A stretch of DNA of 47,775 nt from Gemmobacter sp964439015 (lineage in GTDB: Bacteria > Pseudomonadota > Alphaproteobacteria > Rhodobacterales > Rhodobacteraceae). The position numbers were made by a program, and so were the translations under genes. Location of the stretch: the NCBI GenBank assembly GCA_964439015.1, contig CAYTMV010000012.1, positions 1-47,775 on the forward strand. The letters run 5' to 3'. The notes under the pieces were generated by a model, which saw only the letters and a list, made by a program, of their open reading frames with translations, was not told where the DNA came from and made no database searches. This document shows positions 6,765 through 14,493 of the stretch, piece by piece; the first letter of the stretch is position 1; each line of letters opens with the position of its first letter.

Positions 6765-7016
6765 ATGGACCCCACCACGCTCCTGCGCGATCCGCTGGCG
6801 ATCGACATTCAGGGCAGCGGCAATGCCTTTGCCATCAGCTTTGCCGGGCGGCAGATCGGGCAGGCCAACAGCTATGACAATGCCTGCGTCCGCGCGCTGG
6901 CGGCCGAAAAGCGGCTGCAGCAGACCACCCGCCGCTGCCTGTGCTGCGGGGAAAACTTCACCGCCCGCGGCCCGTGGCTGCGCCTCTGTGATCCATGCAA
7001 GGGGGCATACGCATGA
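6765..7016 (+). CDS. Small zinc-ribbon protein
   Basis: 83 residues from ATG 6765, one base after the preceding stop. The C-terminal half has RCLCCGENFTARGPWLRLCD followed by PCK: two CxxC pairs about 16 residues apart, a compact zinc ribbon. The N-terminal half (LAIDIQGSGNAFAISFAGRQ) is beta-rich. It may bind nucleic acid or another protein. Small zinc-ribbon proteins with this end are frequent in Rhodobacteraceae prophages. Its stop overlaps the next start (ATGA). Confidence 0.6.
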   Translation: MDPTTLLRDPLAIDIQGSGNAFAISFAGRQIGQANSYDNACVRALAAEKRLQQTTRRCLCCGENFTARGPWLRLCDPCKGAYA

Positions 7017-7210
7017 CCCACCACCCCGCGCCACGCATCGCCCCGATGGTGATCTGGCTGATCGTCGCCACGCTGATTCTGTTGCTGATCACGGTGGCCG
7101 CAATGGCAGCCGCGTTGGCCTTCAGCACGGCGCCGTCCGAAACCTGCGCTTTGGCGCTGCATTCGGACTGGATGAGCGCGGCGGCAGATGTTGATCAAGC
7201 CGGGCCGTAG
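7013..7210 (+). CDS. 65-residue single-pass membrane protein
   Basis: From ATG 7013 (MTHHPAPRIAPMVIWLIVAT). One strong membrane helix spans about residues 12-36 (VIWLIVATLILLLITVAAMA and following). The C-terminal tail has one cysteine (SETCALALHSDW), probably periplasmic. This is the last gene before the element boundary. Function unknown. A terminator-like hairpin follows at 7287-7314. Confidence 0.55.
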   Translation: MTHHPAPRIAPMVIWLIVATLILLLITVAAMAAALAFSTAPSETCALALHSDWMSAAADVDQAGP

Positions 7211-7286
7211 CGCGAACTCCGGTCAGACCACCGAAAACCTACCGCGCTCTGGCAAATCATAGCGGACAAACCACACGGCAAGAACA

Positions 7287-7314
7287 GAAAAGGCCCCCGG
7301 ATGGGGGCCTTTTC
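7287..7314 (+). terminator. Rho-independent terminator
   Basis: AGGCCCCC (7291-7298) and GGGGGCCT (7303-7310) form an 8-bp stem with loop GGAT, extended by flanking A/T pairs and followed by TTTTCCTTT. It stops the rightward integrase operon and could also act in reverse on tRNA-Asn read-through because of the A-run before the stem. Confidence 0.8.
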
Positions 7315-7325
7315 CTTTCCGCCTC

Positions 7326-7369
7326 CGTCCGATCTGTCCGAATTCGGACGCGCTCGGACGCTCGGACGG
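7326..7369. repeat. Palindrome and CGGACG repeat cluster beside the tRNA
   Basis: GTCCGAATTCGGAC (7336-7349) is a perfect 14-bp palindrome. TCGGACG is repeated at 7344-7350, 7354-7360 and 7362-7368, and CGTCCGA occurs inverted at 7326-7332. The cluster sits between the last element gene and the tRNA 3' end, where integrase arm-type sites or an operator would be expected. It does not look like coding sequence. Confidence 0.5.
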
Positions 7370-7414
7370 ACACCATAGGACAACACGGCAATGCCTTGGC
7401 TTCCTTGGATTTTT

Positions 7415-7489
7415 TGGCTCCGGCGGTAGGGATCGAACCTACGACCAATTGATTAACAGTCAACTGCTCTACCGCTGAGCTACGCCGGA
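7415..7489 (-). tRNA. tRNA-Asn (anticodon GTT)
   Basis: The minus strand reads TCCGGCG at the 5' end (7489-7483) pairing with CGCCGGA (7425-7419), discriminator G (7418) and an encoded CCA (7417-7415). The D-arm contains TAGCTCAGCGGTAGAGCA, the anticodon loop CTGTTAA gives GTT (7457-7455), and the T-arm contains GGTTCGATCC. All invariant positions are present. Its 3' end faces the integrase module, so it is the likely attB of the element. Confidence 0.97.
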
Positions 7490-7579
7490 ACACGTGGGCC
7501 GTATAGCAAGGGGTTTCGGGGGCGTCCAGAGGGGTTTGGGGGAAAAATGACGGGTGAATGAAAATCTTTCGCTCATGCG

Positions 7580-8479
7580 CTACCCGGCCCGCCAAAGGGC
7601 GTCTGGGCCGGGTGTCGGGTGGGCGGTGGCGAGGCCGCGTTGGGCCAGATCCAGCAGATGCGCCAGCAGGTTGCGGGCCGCGGCGGGATGCAGGGCGGGG
7701 GCCAGGCCAGGATAGATCCGGGGCAGCAGGTCGGAGATGGTGACCGGATCCTGGGCCTCGGCCAGGGCGGTGCCGATCGTGGTTTCACGCGCGCGGCGAT
7801 GGGCGATCAGCTCGGCCAGCCGGATTTGCGGCTCGGCCAGAGCCGCGCCATGCGAGGGATGCCAGATCGCCTCGGACCGGCTGGCCAGATGGTTCAGACT
7901 GGTCATGTAAGCGCCCATGTCACCATCGGGTGGCGAGACGATGCTGGTCGACCAGCCCATTACATTGTCACCCGGAAACAGATGTCCCTCCCAGGCGAAG
8001 GTCAGGTGTTCGGCACTGTGGCCGGGGCTGTGAAAGACCTCGATCCGGCCTGCGGCGCAATCAAGCCAGCCCGCCTGCAACTGGCGGTCGGGGGCAAAGC
8101 CGGTGTCCAGTCCCTCGCCGCCGCCGAGATTTGCCAGCGCCCGCATGGCCGCGCTGCGCCCGGATCCTGCCGGTCCAAAGCCGATCACCTCGGCGCCGGT
8201 CATGGCCGCCAGATGCGGCACCGCCTCGGAATGGTCGAGATGCGCATGGCTGACCAGGATCGCCTCGACCCGCGCGCCCGCAACGGCCCGCAGCAGGGCG
8301 GCGCGATGGTCGGGCAGATCGGGGCCGGGGTCGATGACGACCAGCCGGTCCTGGCCCAGAATATGCGTGAAGGTGCCGGGACCGGTATAAGGCGACGGGT
8401 TTGCCGCCAGGATGCGGCGCAGGCCGGGGGTCAGCTCTTCGATCTCGCCGGGTTGCGGCAACGGCTGAATGGGCGGCAT
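7580..8479 (-). CDS. MBL-fold metallohydrolase (LACTB2-like)
   Basis: 299 residues. The metallo-beta-lactamase motif is SHAHLDHS (His78, His80, Asp82, His83), with His154 in HSPGHSAEH, Asp171 in FPGDNVMGW and His210 in HPSHG, giving a complete two-zinc site. The C-terminal 80 residues form the winged-helix-like extension (LLPRIYPGLAPALHPAAARN) typical of the LACTB2/RNase-like group. Substrate cannot be read from sequence; family members act on thioesters, RNA or nucleotides. It diverges from the EnvZ-type kinase with a 46-base gap. Confidence 0.85.
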   Translation of the reverse strand: MPPIQPLPQPGEIEELTPGLRRILAANPSPYTGPGTFTHILGQDRLVVIDPGPDLPDHRAALLRAVAGARVEAILVSHAHLDHSEAVPHLAAMTGAEVIGFGPAGSGRSAAMRALANLGGGEGLDTGFAPDRQLQAGWLDCAAGRIEVFHSPGHSAEHLTFAWEGHLFPGDNVMGWSTSIVSPPDGDMGAYMTSLNHLASRSEAIWHPSHGAALAEPQIRLAELIAHRRARETTIGTALAEAQDPVTISDLLPRIYPGLAPALHPAAARNLLAHLLDLAQRGLATAHPTPGPDALWRAG

Positions 8480-8525
8480 CGGACCTACTCTTGGCGTGGG
8501 GCCCGCGCGGGGCTAGTCTTGCGCC

Positions 8526-9839
8526 ATGATCGACGCGCTTTCGCTCCGCCTCAAGTCCCTTTTGCCGCGCAGCCTTTACGGACGGGCGGCCTTGATCCTG
8601 ATCCTGCCCGTGGTCGCGGTGCAGTTGGTGGTCTCGGTGGTCTTCATTCAGCGGCATTTTGACCGGGTGACGCGGCAGATGAGCGATGGCGTGGCGATCG
8701 AGTTGCAGTTGCTGGACCGGCGGCTGGCGTCGGGCGATCTGGCGGCGGCGCAGGCGATGGCGCGCGAGCTGGAGTTTGAGCTGATCGCCCCGCCGCCAGA
8801 GCCGCTCGAGGGCTTTCAGCGCGCCTTCGACGATCTGTCGGGGGCGGTGGTGATCGCCTCGTTGCGGGCGGCGGTGCCGGCGATCACGGCCATGGATCTG
8901 CGCAGCGATCCCCGGCAGATTCGGGTGCAGCTGCACACGGGTGCGGCGCAGGCGGTGGCCGTGGTGGACCGCAAGCGCGTCTCGGCCTCGAATCCGCATC
9001 AGTTGCTGGTCATCATGGTGCTGACCTCGGTGCTGATGACGGTGATCGCCTATATCTTCCTGCGCAACCAGATCCGACCGATCCGGCGGCTGGCCGAGGT
9101 GGCCGAGGCTTTTGGCCGGGGCCGCCATGTCCCGTTTCGTCCGGCGGGCGCGACCGAGGTTCGGGCGGCGGGTGCCGCGTTTCTGGACATGCGCGCGCGG
9201 GTCGAGCGGGCGATGGAAAGCCGCACACTGATGCTGTCAGGGGTCAGCCATGATCTGCGCACGCCGCTGACGCGCCTCAGGCTGGGGCTGTCGATGCTGG
9301 AAGAGTGCCCGGATGTCGAGGATCTGAAGCGAGATGTAGATGACATGCAGCGGCTGGTGGACTCGTTTCTGGCATTTGCCCGTGGCGATGCGATGGAAGA
9401 GCCGCAGCCGGTGGATCTGGCCGCGTTGCTGCGGCAGGCGGTGGCCAATGCCGAGCGGGCCGGGCAGGTGGTCGACTATGTCGGGCCAGACCATCTGACC
9501 CTGCGGCTGCGCGCCGATGCCGTGACGCGGGCGGTGGAAAACCTGCTGGGCAATGCCCGTCGCTATGGCACACGGGCGCGGGTGGGGCTGGCCGACGGAG
9601 ACCGCGCGGTGCGGATCACGGTCGAGGATGACGGCCCGGGTATCCCCGAGGGCGCGCGCGCGCAGGCGATCGAGCCTTTTGCCCGGCTGGACCTGGCGCG
9701 CGATCCCAACAAGGGTGGCGGGGTTGGTCTGGGGCTGTCGATCGCCGCCGATGTGGCGCGCAGCCATGGCGGCCAGTTGCGGTTGGGCGAAAGCGCCGAT
9801 CTGGGTGGGCTGAAATGCGAGCTGGTTCTGGCGCGCTGA
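8526..9839 (+). CDS. EnvZ-type sensor histidine kinase
   Basis: 437 residues. Membrane helices lie at about 20-41 and 160-179, enclosing a periplasmic domain of roughly 115 residues. HAMP follows at 180-232, HisKA has VSHDLRTPLTRL with phospho-accepting His242, and the ATPase domain has NLLGNARRYG (Asn339/343), EDDGPGIPE (368-375) and GGGVGLGLS. This is the EnvZ/OmpR-family layout. No response regulator gene is adjacent, so it is an orphan in this window; a partner OmpR would be elsewhere. It probably responds to an osmotic or envelope signal by homology only. Confidence 0.88.
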   Translation: MIDALSLRLKSLLPRSLYGRAALILILPVVAVQLVVSVVFIQRHFDRVTRQMSDGVAIELQLLDRRLASGDLAAAQAMARELEFELIAPPPEPLEGFQRAFDDLSGAVVIASLRAAVPAITAMDLRSDPRQIRVQLHTGAAQAVAVVDRKRVSASNPHQLLVIMVLTSVLMTVIAYIFLRNQIRPIRRLAEVAEAFGRGRHVPFRPAGATEVRAAGAAFLDMRARVERAMESRTLMLSGVSHDLRTPLTRLRLGLSMLEECPDVEDLKRDVDDMQRLVDSFLAFARGDAMEEPQPVDLAALLRQAVANAERAGQVVDYVGPDHLTLRLRADAVTRAVENLLGNARRYGTRARVGLADGDRAVRITVEDDGPGIPEGARAQAIEPFARLDLARDPNKGGGVGLGLSIAADVARSHGGQLRLGESADLGGLKCELVLAR

Positions 9840-9845
9840 CCGCGC

Positions 9846-10400
9846 TCAGGGCCGCGTCATGACCAGAACCCACGTCCCGCGCCCGCCTGGGGCATAGCCC
9901 AGCCCCATCTGTGTCAGCCGCGGGTCCAGCAGGTTGGCGCGATGCCCGGGCGAGGCCTGCCAGCCTGCCACGGCCTGCGCTGCGTCATTTCCATAACCCA
10001 GGCCGACATTCTCGGCCGCGCGACTGGCGGCATAGCCTTCCCGCTTCAACCGCTGCATCAGCGTCGCCCCATCCGATCCGCGATGGGAGGCGGTGTTGCG
10101 CGCGGCATTGTCGCAGGCCTGTCCCTGCGCGGCCGCGCGCAGCCGCGCGTCGGTGGCAAGGGGCGCGACACCGGCTGCGGCCCGCAGGGCATTGATGCGC
10201 CTCAGGGCCTGGGCTTCCCTGCCGCGGGCCTCTGCCTGCGTGGCGCAGCGCGCGGCGGCGGGCCAGTCGGCCAGGCGGGCAGGCAGGGGCGGGCTTGCCG
10301 TGCCAAGGTTGATCGGCACGGGCACGGGCACCACGGCAACACAGCCGGCCAGAAGGGCGGCAGCGGTCAGGGCAAAGGCGCAGCTCAGCAATCGGCTCAT
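9846..10400 (-). CDS. CAP-domain (SCP/PR-1) lipoprotein
   Basis: 184 residues from ATG 10400. The lipobox LLAGC places the lipidated cysteine at residue 20. The CAP domain follows from about 65 to the end: RINALRAAAGVAPLATDARL, then SHRGSDGATLMQRLKREGYA, the ENVGLGY block and GWQASPGHRANLLDPRLTQM ending in a GLGYA...VLVMTRP strand. Bacterial CAP proteins are secreted, and their biochemical role is mostly unknown. An ATG at 10454 would add a non-signal extension and is rejected. The gene lies next to a second CAP lipoprotein, probably a tandem duplicate. Confidence 0.85.
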   Translation of the reverse strand: MSRLLSCAFALTAAALLAGCVAVVPVPVPINLGTASPPLPARLADWPAAARCATQAEARGREAQALRRINALRAAAGVAPLATDARLRAAAQGQACDNAARNTASHRGSDGATLMQRLKREGYAASRAAENVGLGYGNDAAQAVAGWQASPGHRANLLDPRLTQMGLGYAPGGRGTWVLVMTRP

Positions 10401-10485
10401 GGTGGCACTTCCCGTTTTCGGGCCGCTTTTCTCATGCGGGCCGGTCTTGGGCAACCGACCGGGCGCGGGGGCGGAGAAATCCCGC

Positions 10486-11121
10486 CTATCGCGGCAGGGC
10501 GTAGACCATCACCCATTTCATCCGCCCGTCCGGCCCCAGCGGGTCTTGCGCCACGCCCACGCCCGCATCCGTCAGATGCGGGTCCAGCAGAGTGAGGCGG
10601 TGGCCCGGTGATCCCATCCAGCCCGACACCAGCGCCGCCGGCGCGTTTTCAAAGCCGTGACCGGCGTTTTCTGCGCCGGCGCGGGCGGCATATCCCTCGC
10701 GCGCCAGCCTCTCGCGCAGATGCGCGCCGTCCGAGCCGACATGGCCCTTTATCCCGCGCCGCGCCAGATCGCAGGCATGCCGATGCGCGGTGCTGGCCAG
10801 CCGGGGATCATTGCCCAGCATCGGCAATCCTGCCGCGCGGCGCTGGGCGTTGACGCGCAGCCAGACCTCGCTGACCAACTGCGCGGCATGCGGTGGTGGC
10901 GCGCAATCGCTGCCCGGCGGCCAGGGACGCAGCTGCGAGCGCAGGCGTGCCGGTTGCGCCGAGTCCCGGGGCGCAGGGGCGACAAGGCGCATCAACGGCG
11001 CCCGTGCCGTCGCAGCCTGAACCTCCGAAACCGTGTTCCGCCCGGCGGCCAGTGTCACACCGCAGCCGGCCAGGGTTGCGCACAGGGCAAGGCCCCGCAA
11101 GACCGGTAACGCCATCCTCAT
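10486..11121 (-). CDS. Second CAP-domain (SCP/PR-1) lipoprotein
   Basis: 211 residues. The signal peptide MRMALPVLRGLALCATLAGC ends in a lipobox with Cys20. The CAP domain spans about 80-211: RVNAQRRAAGLPMLGNDPRL, GHVGSDGAHLRERLAREGYA, ENAGHGFENA, then SPGHRLTLLDPHLTDAGVGV and a C-terminal WVMVYALPR strand. It has the same domain order and spacing as its neighbour but a longer linker after the lipid anchor (residues 25-75). Divergence is too high for a recent copy. Both genes point the same way with an 85-base gap and may be co-transcribed from upstream of 11121. Confidence 0.85.
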   Translation of the reverse strand: MRMALPVLRGLALCATLAGCGVTLAAGRNTVSEVQAATARAPLMRLVAPAPRDSAQPARLRSQLRPWPPGSDCAPPPHAAQLVSEVWLRVNAQRRAAGLPMLGNDPRLASTAHRHACDLARRGIKGHVGSDGAHLRERLAREGYAARAGAENAGHGFENAPAALVSGWMGSPGHRLTLLDPHLTDAGVGVAQDPLGPDGRMKWVMVYALPR

Positions 11122-11238
11122 TTCCCCTCAGCGGTCTGTTGTTGCCGGTGAAGTCCGGTTACTTTCTGGCTAACCCCGCTTTGGGGCGCGATTGGGCCGG
11201 GATTTCGACCATCCACGGCCGTCAAGAAGGACAGGACG

Positions 11239-11865
11239 ATGCTGGATGCCGCAATTCGCCGGGTGATCGACCCGGCCCTGAATGCCGGTGGCAGGGCGCT
11301 GGCGGCGCGTGGGGCGCGGGCCGATGTGGTAACGCTGGCGGGCCTGGCGGCCGGGCTGCTGGCTGCGCTGCTGATCGCGCTGGGGGTGCCGACGCTCTGG
11401 GCGTTGCCGGCCCTGCTGGCGGGGCGGCTGGCGGACGGGCTGGACGGGGCGGTGGCCCGCGCCGCGGGGCAGGGCGCGACGGCAAAGGGCAGCGATTTCG
11501 GCGCCTTTCTCGATATCTGCGCCGATTTCGCCTTTTACGCGGCGATTCCCTTGGCTTTTGCCTTGCGCGCCGCGGAAAACGCGCTGCCGGCAGCCGTTCT
11601 GCTGGCGGCCTTTTACGTCAACGGCACCACCTTTCTGGCCTTTGCCGCCATCGCCGCCCGCCGCGGGATGGAGACCTCGGCCCAAGGCGTGAAGCTCATC
11701 TACTATTCCACCGGCCTGCTGGAGGGGACCGAGACGGTGATTTTCTTCATGGCGCTTTGCCTGTGGCCGCAGCACTTTGCCCCGCTGGCCTGGGGGTTTG
11801 GCCTCGCCTGCCTGGCGTCGGCCTTGCTGCGGGCGGCACTGTCGGCGCGGCTGTTTCGGGGGTGA
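11239..11865 (+). CDS. CDP-alcohol phosphatidyltransferase family membrane enzyme
   Basis: 208 residues with about six membrane helices. The signature D-x2-D-G-x2-A-R is DGLDGAVAR (Asp66, Asp69, Gly70, Ala73, Arg74), followed by G88-x3-D92-x3-D96 (FGAFLDICAD). The gap between Arg74 and Gly88 is 13 residues, a little longer than in phosphatidylglycerophosphate or phosphatidylserine synthases, but typical of a branch found next to other lipid genes. It should transfer a phosphoalcohol from a CDP-linked donor at the inner membrane; the alcohol is not predictable. The gene stands alone, 130 bases before clpP. Confidence 0.85.
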   Translation: MLDAAIRRVIDPALNAGGRALAARGARADVVTLAGLAAGLLAALLIALGVPTLWALPALLAGRLADGLDGAVARAAGQGATAKGSDFGAFLDICADFAFYAAIPLAFALRAAENALPAAVLLAAFYVNGTTFLAFAAIAARRGMETSAQGVKLIYYSTGLLEGTETVIFFMALCLWPQHFAPLAWGFGLACLASALLRAALSARLFRG

Positions 11866-11916
11866 ACCGGGCGCGGTTAACGGGCGGGGCGATGGCGGTG
11901 AATTTTCGTCCCGCCC

Positions 11917-11945
11917 TTGCAGCCTCGGTGGCGCGGCACTAAGAC
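11917..11945 (+). promoter_or_regulatory. Candidate clpP promoter
   Basis: TTGCAG (11917-11922) and TAAGAC (11940-11945) are separated by 17 bases, placing a start site about 45 bases before the clpP ATG. A GC stem (GGGCGGG at 11882-11888 with CCCGCCC at 11910-11916) lies just upstream and may terminate the previous gene. I see no convincing heat-shock (RpoH) type promoter here. Confidence 0.4.
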
Positions 11946-11996
11946 TCGATTAACCACTGGGCGATAAGGATCGTCCGGCACAGGGAAGGCAGGACC

Positions 11997-12614
11997 ATGA
12001 GAGACCCGATTGACATCTACAACAACATGCTGGTGCCGATGGTGGTCGAACAGACCAGCCGGGGCGAGCGCGCTTTTGACATCTATTCCCGCCTGTTGAA
12101 GGAGCGGATCATCTTCCTCTCCGGGCCGTTCCATGACGGCATGTCCAGCCTGATCTGCGCGCAGCTGCTGTTCCTTGAGGCGGAAAACCCGTCCAAGGAC
12201 ATTGCAATGTATATCAACTCGCCGGGCGGGGTCGTGACCTCGGGCCTCGCGATCTATGACACGATGCAATATATCCGGCCCAAGGTCTCGACGCTGGTGA
12301 TCGGCCAGGCGGCCTCGATGGGCTCGGTGATCGCGGCCTCCGGCGCGCCGGGCATGCGTTTCGCGCTGCCCAATGCCCGGATCATGGTCCACCAACCCTC
12401 GGGTGGCGCGCAAGGGCAGGCGACCGACATCCTGATCCAGGCGAAAGAGATCGAGAAGGTCCGGACCCGGCTTTATGGCATCTATGCCAAGCATTGCGGC
12501 CGCACCTATGATGAGGTGCATGAGGCGCTGGAACGCGATCGCTTCATGTCCGCCGAAGAGGCGAAGGAATGGGGTCACATCGACGAGATCCTGACCTCGC
12601 GCGAGCCGGTCTGA
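11997..12614 (+). CDS. clpP: ATP-dependent Clp protease proteolytic subunit
   Basis: 205 residues, the normal size. The catalytic triad is Ser107 in GQAASMGS, His132 in MVHQPSGG and Asp181 in ERDRFMSAEEA. MVVEQTSRGERAFDIYSRLL at 15-34 is the conserved N-terminal axial region. It forms the double heptamer that degrades substrates unfolded by ClpX or ClpA in the cytosol. clpX follows 115 bases downstream, the usual pairing. The hairpin between them may reduce but probably does not abolish read-through. Confidence 0.98.
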   Translation: MRDPIDIYNNMLVPMVVEQTSRGERAFDIYSRLLKERIIFLSGPFHDGMSSLICAQLLFLEAENPSKDIAMYINSPGGVVTSGLAIYDTMQYIRPKVSTLVIGQAASMGSVIAASGAPGMRFALPNARIMVHQPSGGAQGQATDILIQAKEIEKVRTRLYGIYAKHCGRTYDEVHEALERDRFMSAEEAKEWGHIDEILTSREPV

Positions 12615-12620
12615 CCGGAT

Positions 12621-12639
12621 GGCGGGCCAGCGGCCCGCC
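12621..12639 (+). terminator. Hairpin between clpP and clpX
   Basis: GGCGGGCC (12621-12628) pairs perfectly with GGCCCGCC (12632-12639) around loop AGC. Only a weak T-stretch follows (ccaccctttcgg), so it may be an attenuator or mRNA-stabilising stem rather than a full terminator. Confidence 0.4.
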
Positions 12640-12729
12640 CACCCTTTCGGGTGATTTGAGATTGTGAAGGTCCGGGCATTGGCCTAGACTTTGGCGAAAG
12701 CCCGGATGGGGGCAAGCAGAGGACCACGT

Positions 12730-13992
12730 ATGGCCACGAATTCCGGCTCCGACAGCAAGAACACGCTCTATTGCTCGTTCTGCGGCAAGAGCCAGCATGA
12801 AGTCCGCAAACTGATCGCCGGTCCGACCGTCTTCATCTGTGATGAATGTGTCGAACTGTGCATGGACATCATCCGCGAGGAAACCAAGTCTGCCGGCATG
12901 AAGACCTCGGAAGGGGTGCCGACGCCGCGCGACATCTGCAAGGTGCTGGATGACTATGTGATCGGGCAAGAGCATGCCAAGCGCGTGCTGTCGGTCGCCG
13001 TCCACAACCACTACAAGCGGCTGGCGCATTCGTCCAAGCAGGATATTGAACTGGCAAAGTCGAACATCCTGCTGATCGGCCCCACTGGCTGCGGCAAGAC
13101 CTTGCTGGCGCAGACCTTGGCGCGCATCCTCGATGTGCCCTTCACCATGGCCGATGCAACGACCCTGACCGAAGCCGGCTATGTGGGCGAGGATGTAGAG
13201 AACATCATCCTCAAGCTGCTGCAGGCCAGCGAATACAATGTCGAACGGGCGCAGCGCGGCATCGTCTATATTGACGAGGTCGACAAGATCACCCGCAAGT
13301 CCGACAACCCTTCTATCACCCGCGACGTCTCGGGCGAAGGGGTGCAGCAGGCGCTGCTGAAGATCATGGAAGGCACGGTGGCCTCGGTCCCGCCGCAGGG
13401 CGGCCGCAAGCATCCGCAGCAGGAATTCCTGCAGGTGGATACCACCAACATCCTGTTCATCTGCGGCGGCGCCTTTGCCGGGCTGGAGCGGATCATCGCC
13501 CAGCGCAACAAGGGCAGCGCCATGGGCTTTGGCGCCAACGTCAAGGATCCTGAGGAAAAGGGCGTGGGCGAGCTGTTTCAGGAACTGGAGCCTGAAGACC
13601 TTCTGAAATTTGGCCTGATCCCCGAATTCGTGGGCCGTCTGCCGGTGATCGCCACGCTGAACGATCTGGACGAGTCGGCCCTGGTCACCATCCTGACCGA
13701 GCCCAAGAACGCGCTGGTGAAACAGTATCAGCGCCTGTTCGAGATCGAAGGCGTCAAGCTGACCTTCACCCCCGAGGCGCTGACCGCCATCGCCCAACGC
13801 GCCATCAAGCGCAAGACCGGCGCGCGCGGCCTGCGCTCGATCATGGAAGACATCCTGCTCGATACCATGTTCGAGCTGCCGGGCTTGTCGGACGTGACCG
13901 AAGTCGTGGTCAAGGAAGATGCGGTCAATCAGGCAGGCAAACCGTTGCTGGTCCATGCCGAACCCAAGAAAAAGGAAACCGCTGCCGGCTGA
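12730..13992 (+). CDS. clpX: ATP-dependent Clp protease ATP-binding subunit ClpX
   Basis: 420 residues from ATG 12730; an in-frame extension to 12691 lacks the conserved start. The N-terminal zinc domain has Cys15, Cys18, Cys37 and Cys40 (YCSFCGK, FICDEC). Walker A is GPTGCGKT (117-124), pore loop GYVG (150-153), Walker B IDEVDK (181-186), and the RKH loop GGRKHP. The IGF loop that docks on ClpP reads MGFGA instead of IGFGA, a mild substitution. It unfolds tagged substrates and feeds them to ClpP; in alphaproteobacteria it controls the cell cycle. Confidence 0.98.
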   Translation: MATNSGSDSKNTLYCSFCGKSQHEVRKLIAGPTVFICDECVELCMDIIREETKSAGMKTSEGVPTPRDICKVLDDYVIGQEHAKRVLSVAVHNHYKRLAHSSKQDIELAKSNILLIGPTGCGKTLLAQTLARILDVPFTMADATTLTEAGYVGEDVENIILKLLQASEYNVERAQRGIVYIDEVDKITRKSDNPSITRDVSGEGVQQALLKIMEGTVASVPPQGGRKHPQQEFLQVDTTNILFICGGAFAGLERIIAQRNKGSAMGFGANVKDPEEKGVGELFQELEPEDLLKFGLIPEFVGRLPVIATLNDLDESALVTILTEPKNALVKQYQRLFEIEGVKLTFTPEALTAIAQRAIKRKTGARGLRSIMEDILLDTMFELPGLSDVTEVVVKEDAVNQAGKPLLVHAEPKKKETAAG

Positions 13993-14009
13993 TCCGGCAA
14001 GGTAGCAAG

Positions 14010-14034
14010 CGGCGGGCAAAGGCCCGCCGTTTTG
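14010..14034 (+). terminator. Rho-independent terminator after clpX
   Basis: CGGCGGGC (14010-14017) and GCCCGCCG (14022-14029) form a perfect 8-bp stem with loop AAAG, followed by TTTTGC. It ends the clpX transcript 18 bases after its stop codon. Confidence 0.8.
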
Positions 14035-14102
14035 CATTGCGCCCTCTGGACCTTGGCGCGGCAATGGTTCATAGAAATGCCAAACATCGTGGAGGCTGCC
14101 CC

Positions 14103-14477
14103 ATGTATTTCCTCAAGCGCCTTTTGACCTGGTGGAACAGCCAGACCCTCGGCACGCAGCTTTTCACCTGGCGCCGCGGCGTCAAGGTTGGCGAGGATGC
14201 GCAGGGCAACGTCTTCTACCAGACAGCAGATGGCAAGCGCCGCTGGGTGATCTTCAACGGCGAATGCGAGGCAAGCCGCGTCTCGCCCGATTGGCACGGC
14301 TGGCTGCATTTCACCTGGAATCAGCCGCCGACCAAGGCGCCGCTGGCCCATAAATCGTGGGAAAAGCCGCATCAGGAAAACCTGACCGGCACCATGCTGG
14401 CCTATGCGCCCGCCGGGTCGATCCGCAAGGGCACCCCGGTCGAAAGGCGCGATTACGAGGCCTGGCAACCCGAATAA
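14103..14477 (+). CDS. NDUFA12-family NADH:ubiquinone oxidoreductase subunit
   Basis: 124 residues from ATG 14103. Conserved family pieces are FTWRRGVKVGEDAQGNVFYQ, RRWVIFNGECEASRVSPDWH and GWLHFTWNQPPT. The same fold occurs as the accessory subunit NDUFA12/B17.2 of mitochondrial complex I and as a complex I supernumerary subunit in alphaproteobacteria. It works on the cytoplasmic side of complex I. It is followed 16 bases later by mlaD. In Rhodobacteraceae these two and the DUF2155 gene are, to my knowledge, regularly neighbours. No signal peptide. Confidence 0.92.
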   Translation: MYFLKRLLTWWNSQTLGTQLFTWRRGVKVGEDAQGNVFYQTADGKRRWVIFNGECEASRVSPDWHGWLHFTWNQPPTKAPLAHKSWEKPHQENLTGTMLAYAPAGSIRKGTPVERRDYEAWQPE

Positions 14478-14493
14478 GGCGCCGGAGACGCAA

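Noticed and set aside
1..7210. CRISPR array or cas genes in the mobile element
   Set aside because: No regularly spaced direct repeats and no Cas-like protein in any frame.
11866..11996. Heat-shock (RpoH) promoter before clpP
   Set aside because: No recognisable CTTGAAA/CCCCAT-type pair; only a sigma-70-like pair was found.
12616..12640. Strong terminator between clpP and clpX
   Set aside because: The stem is perfect, but there is no adequate T-run, so it is reported only as a hairpin with low confidence.
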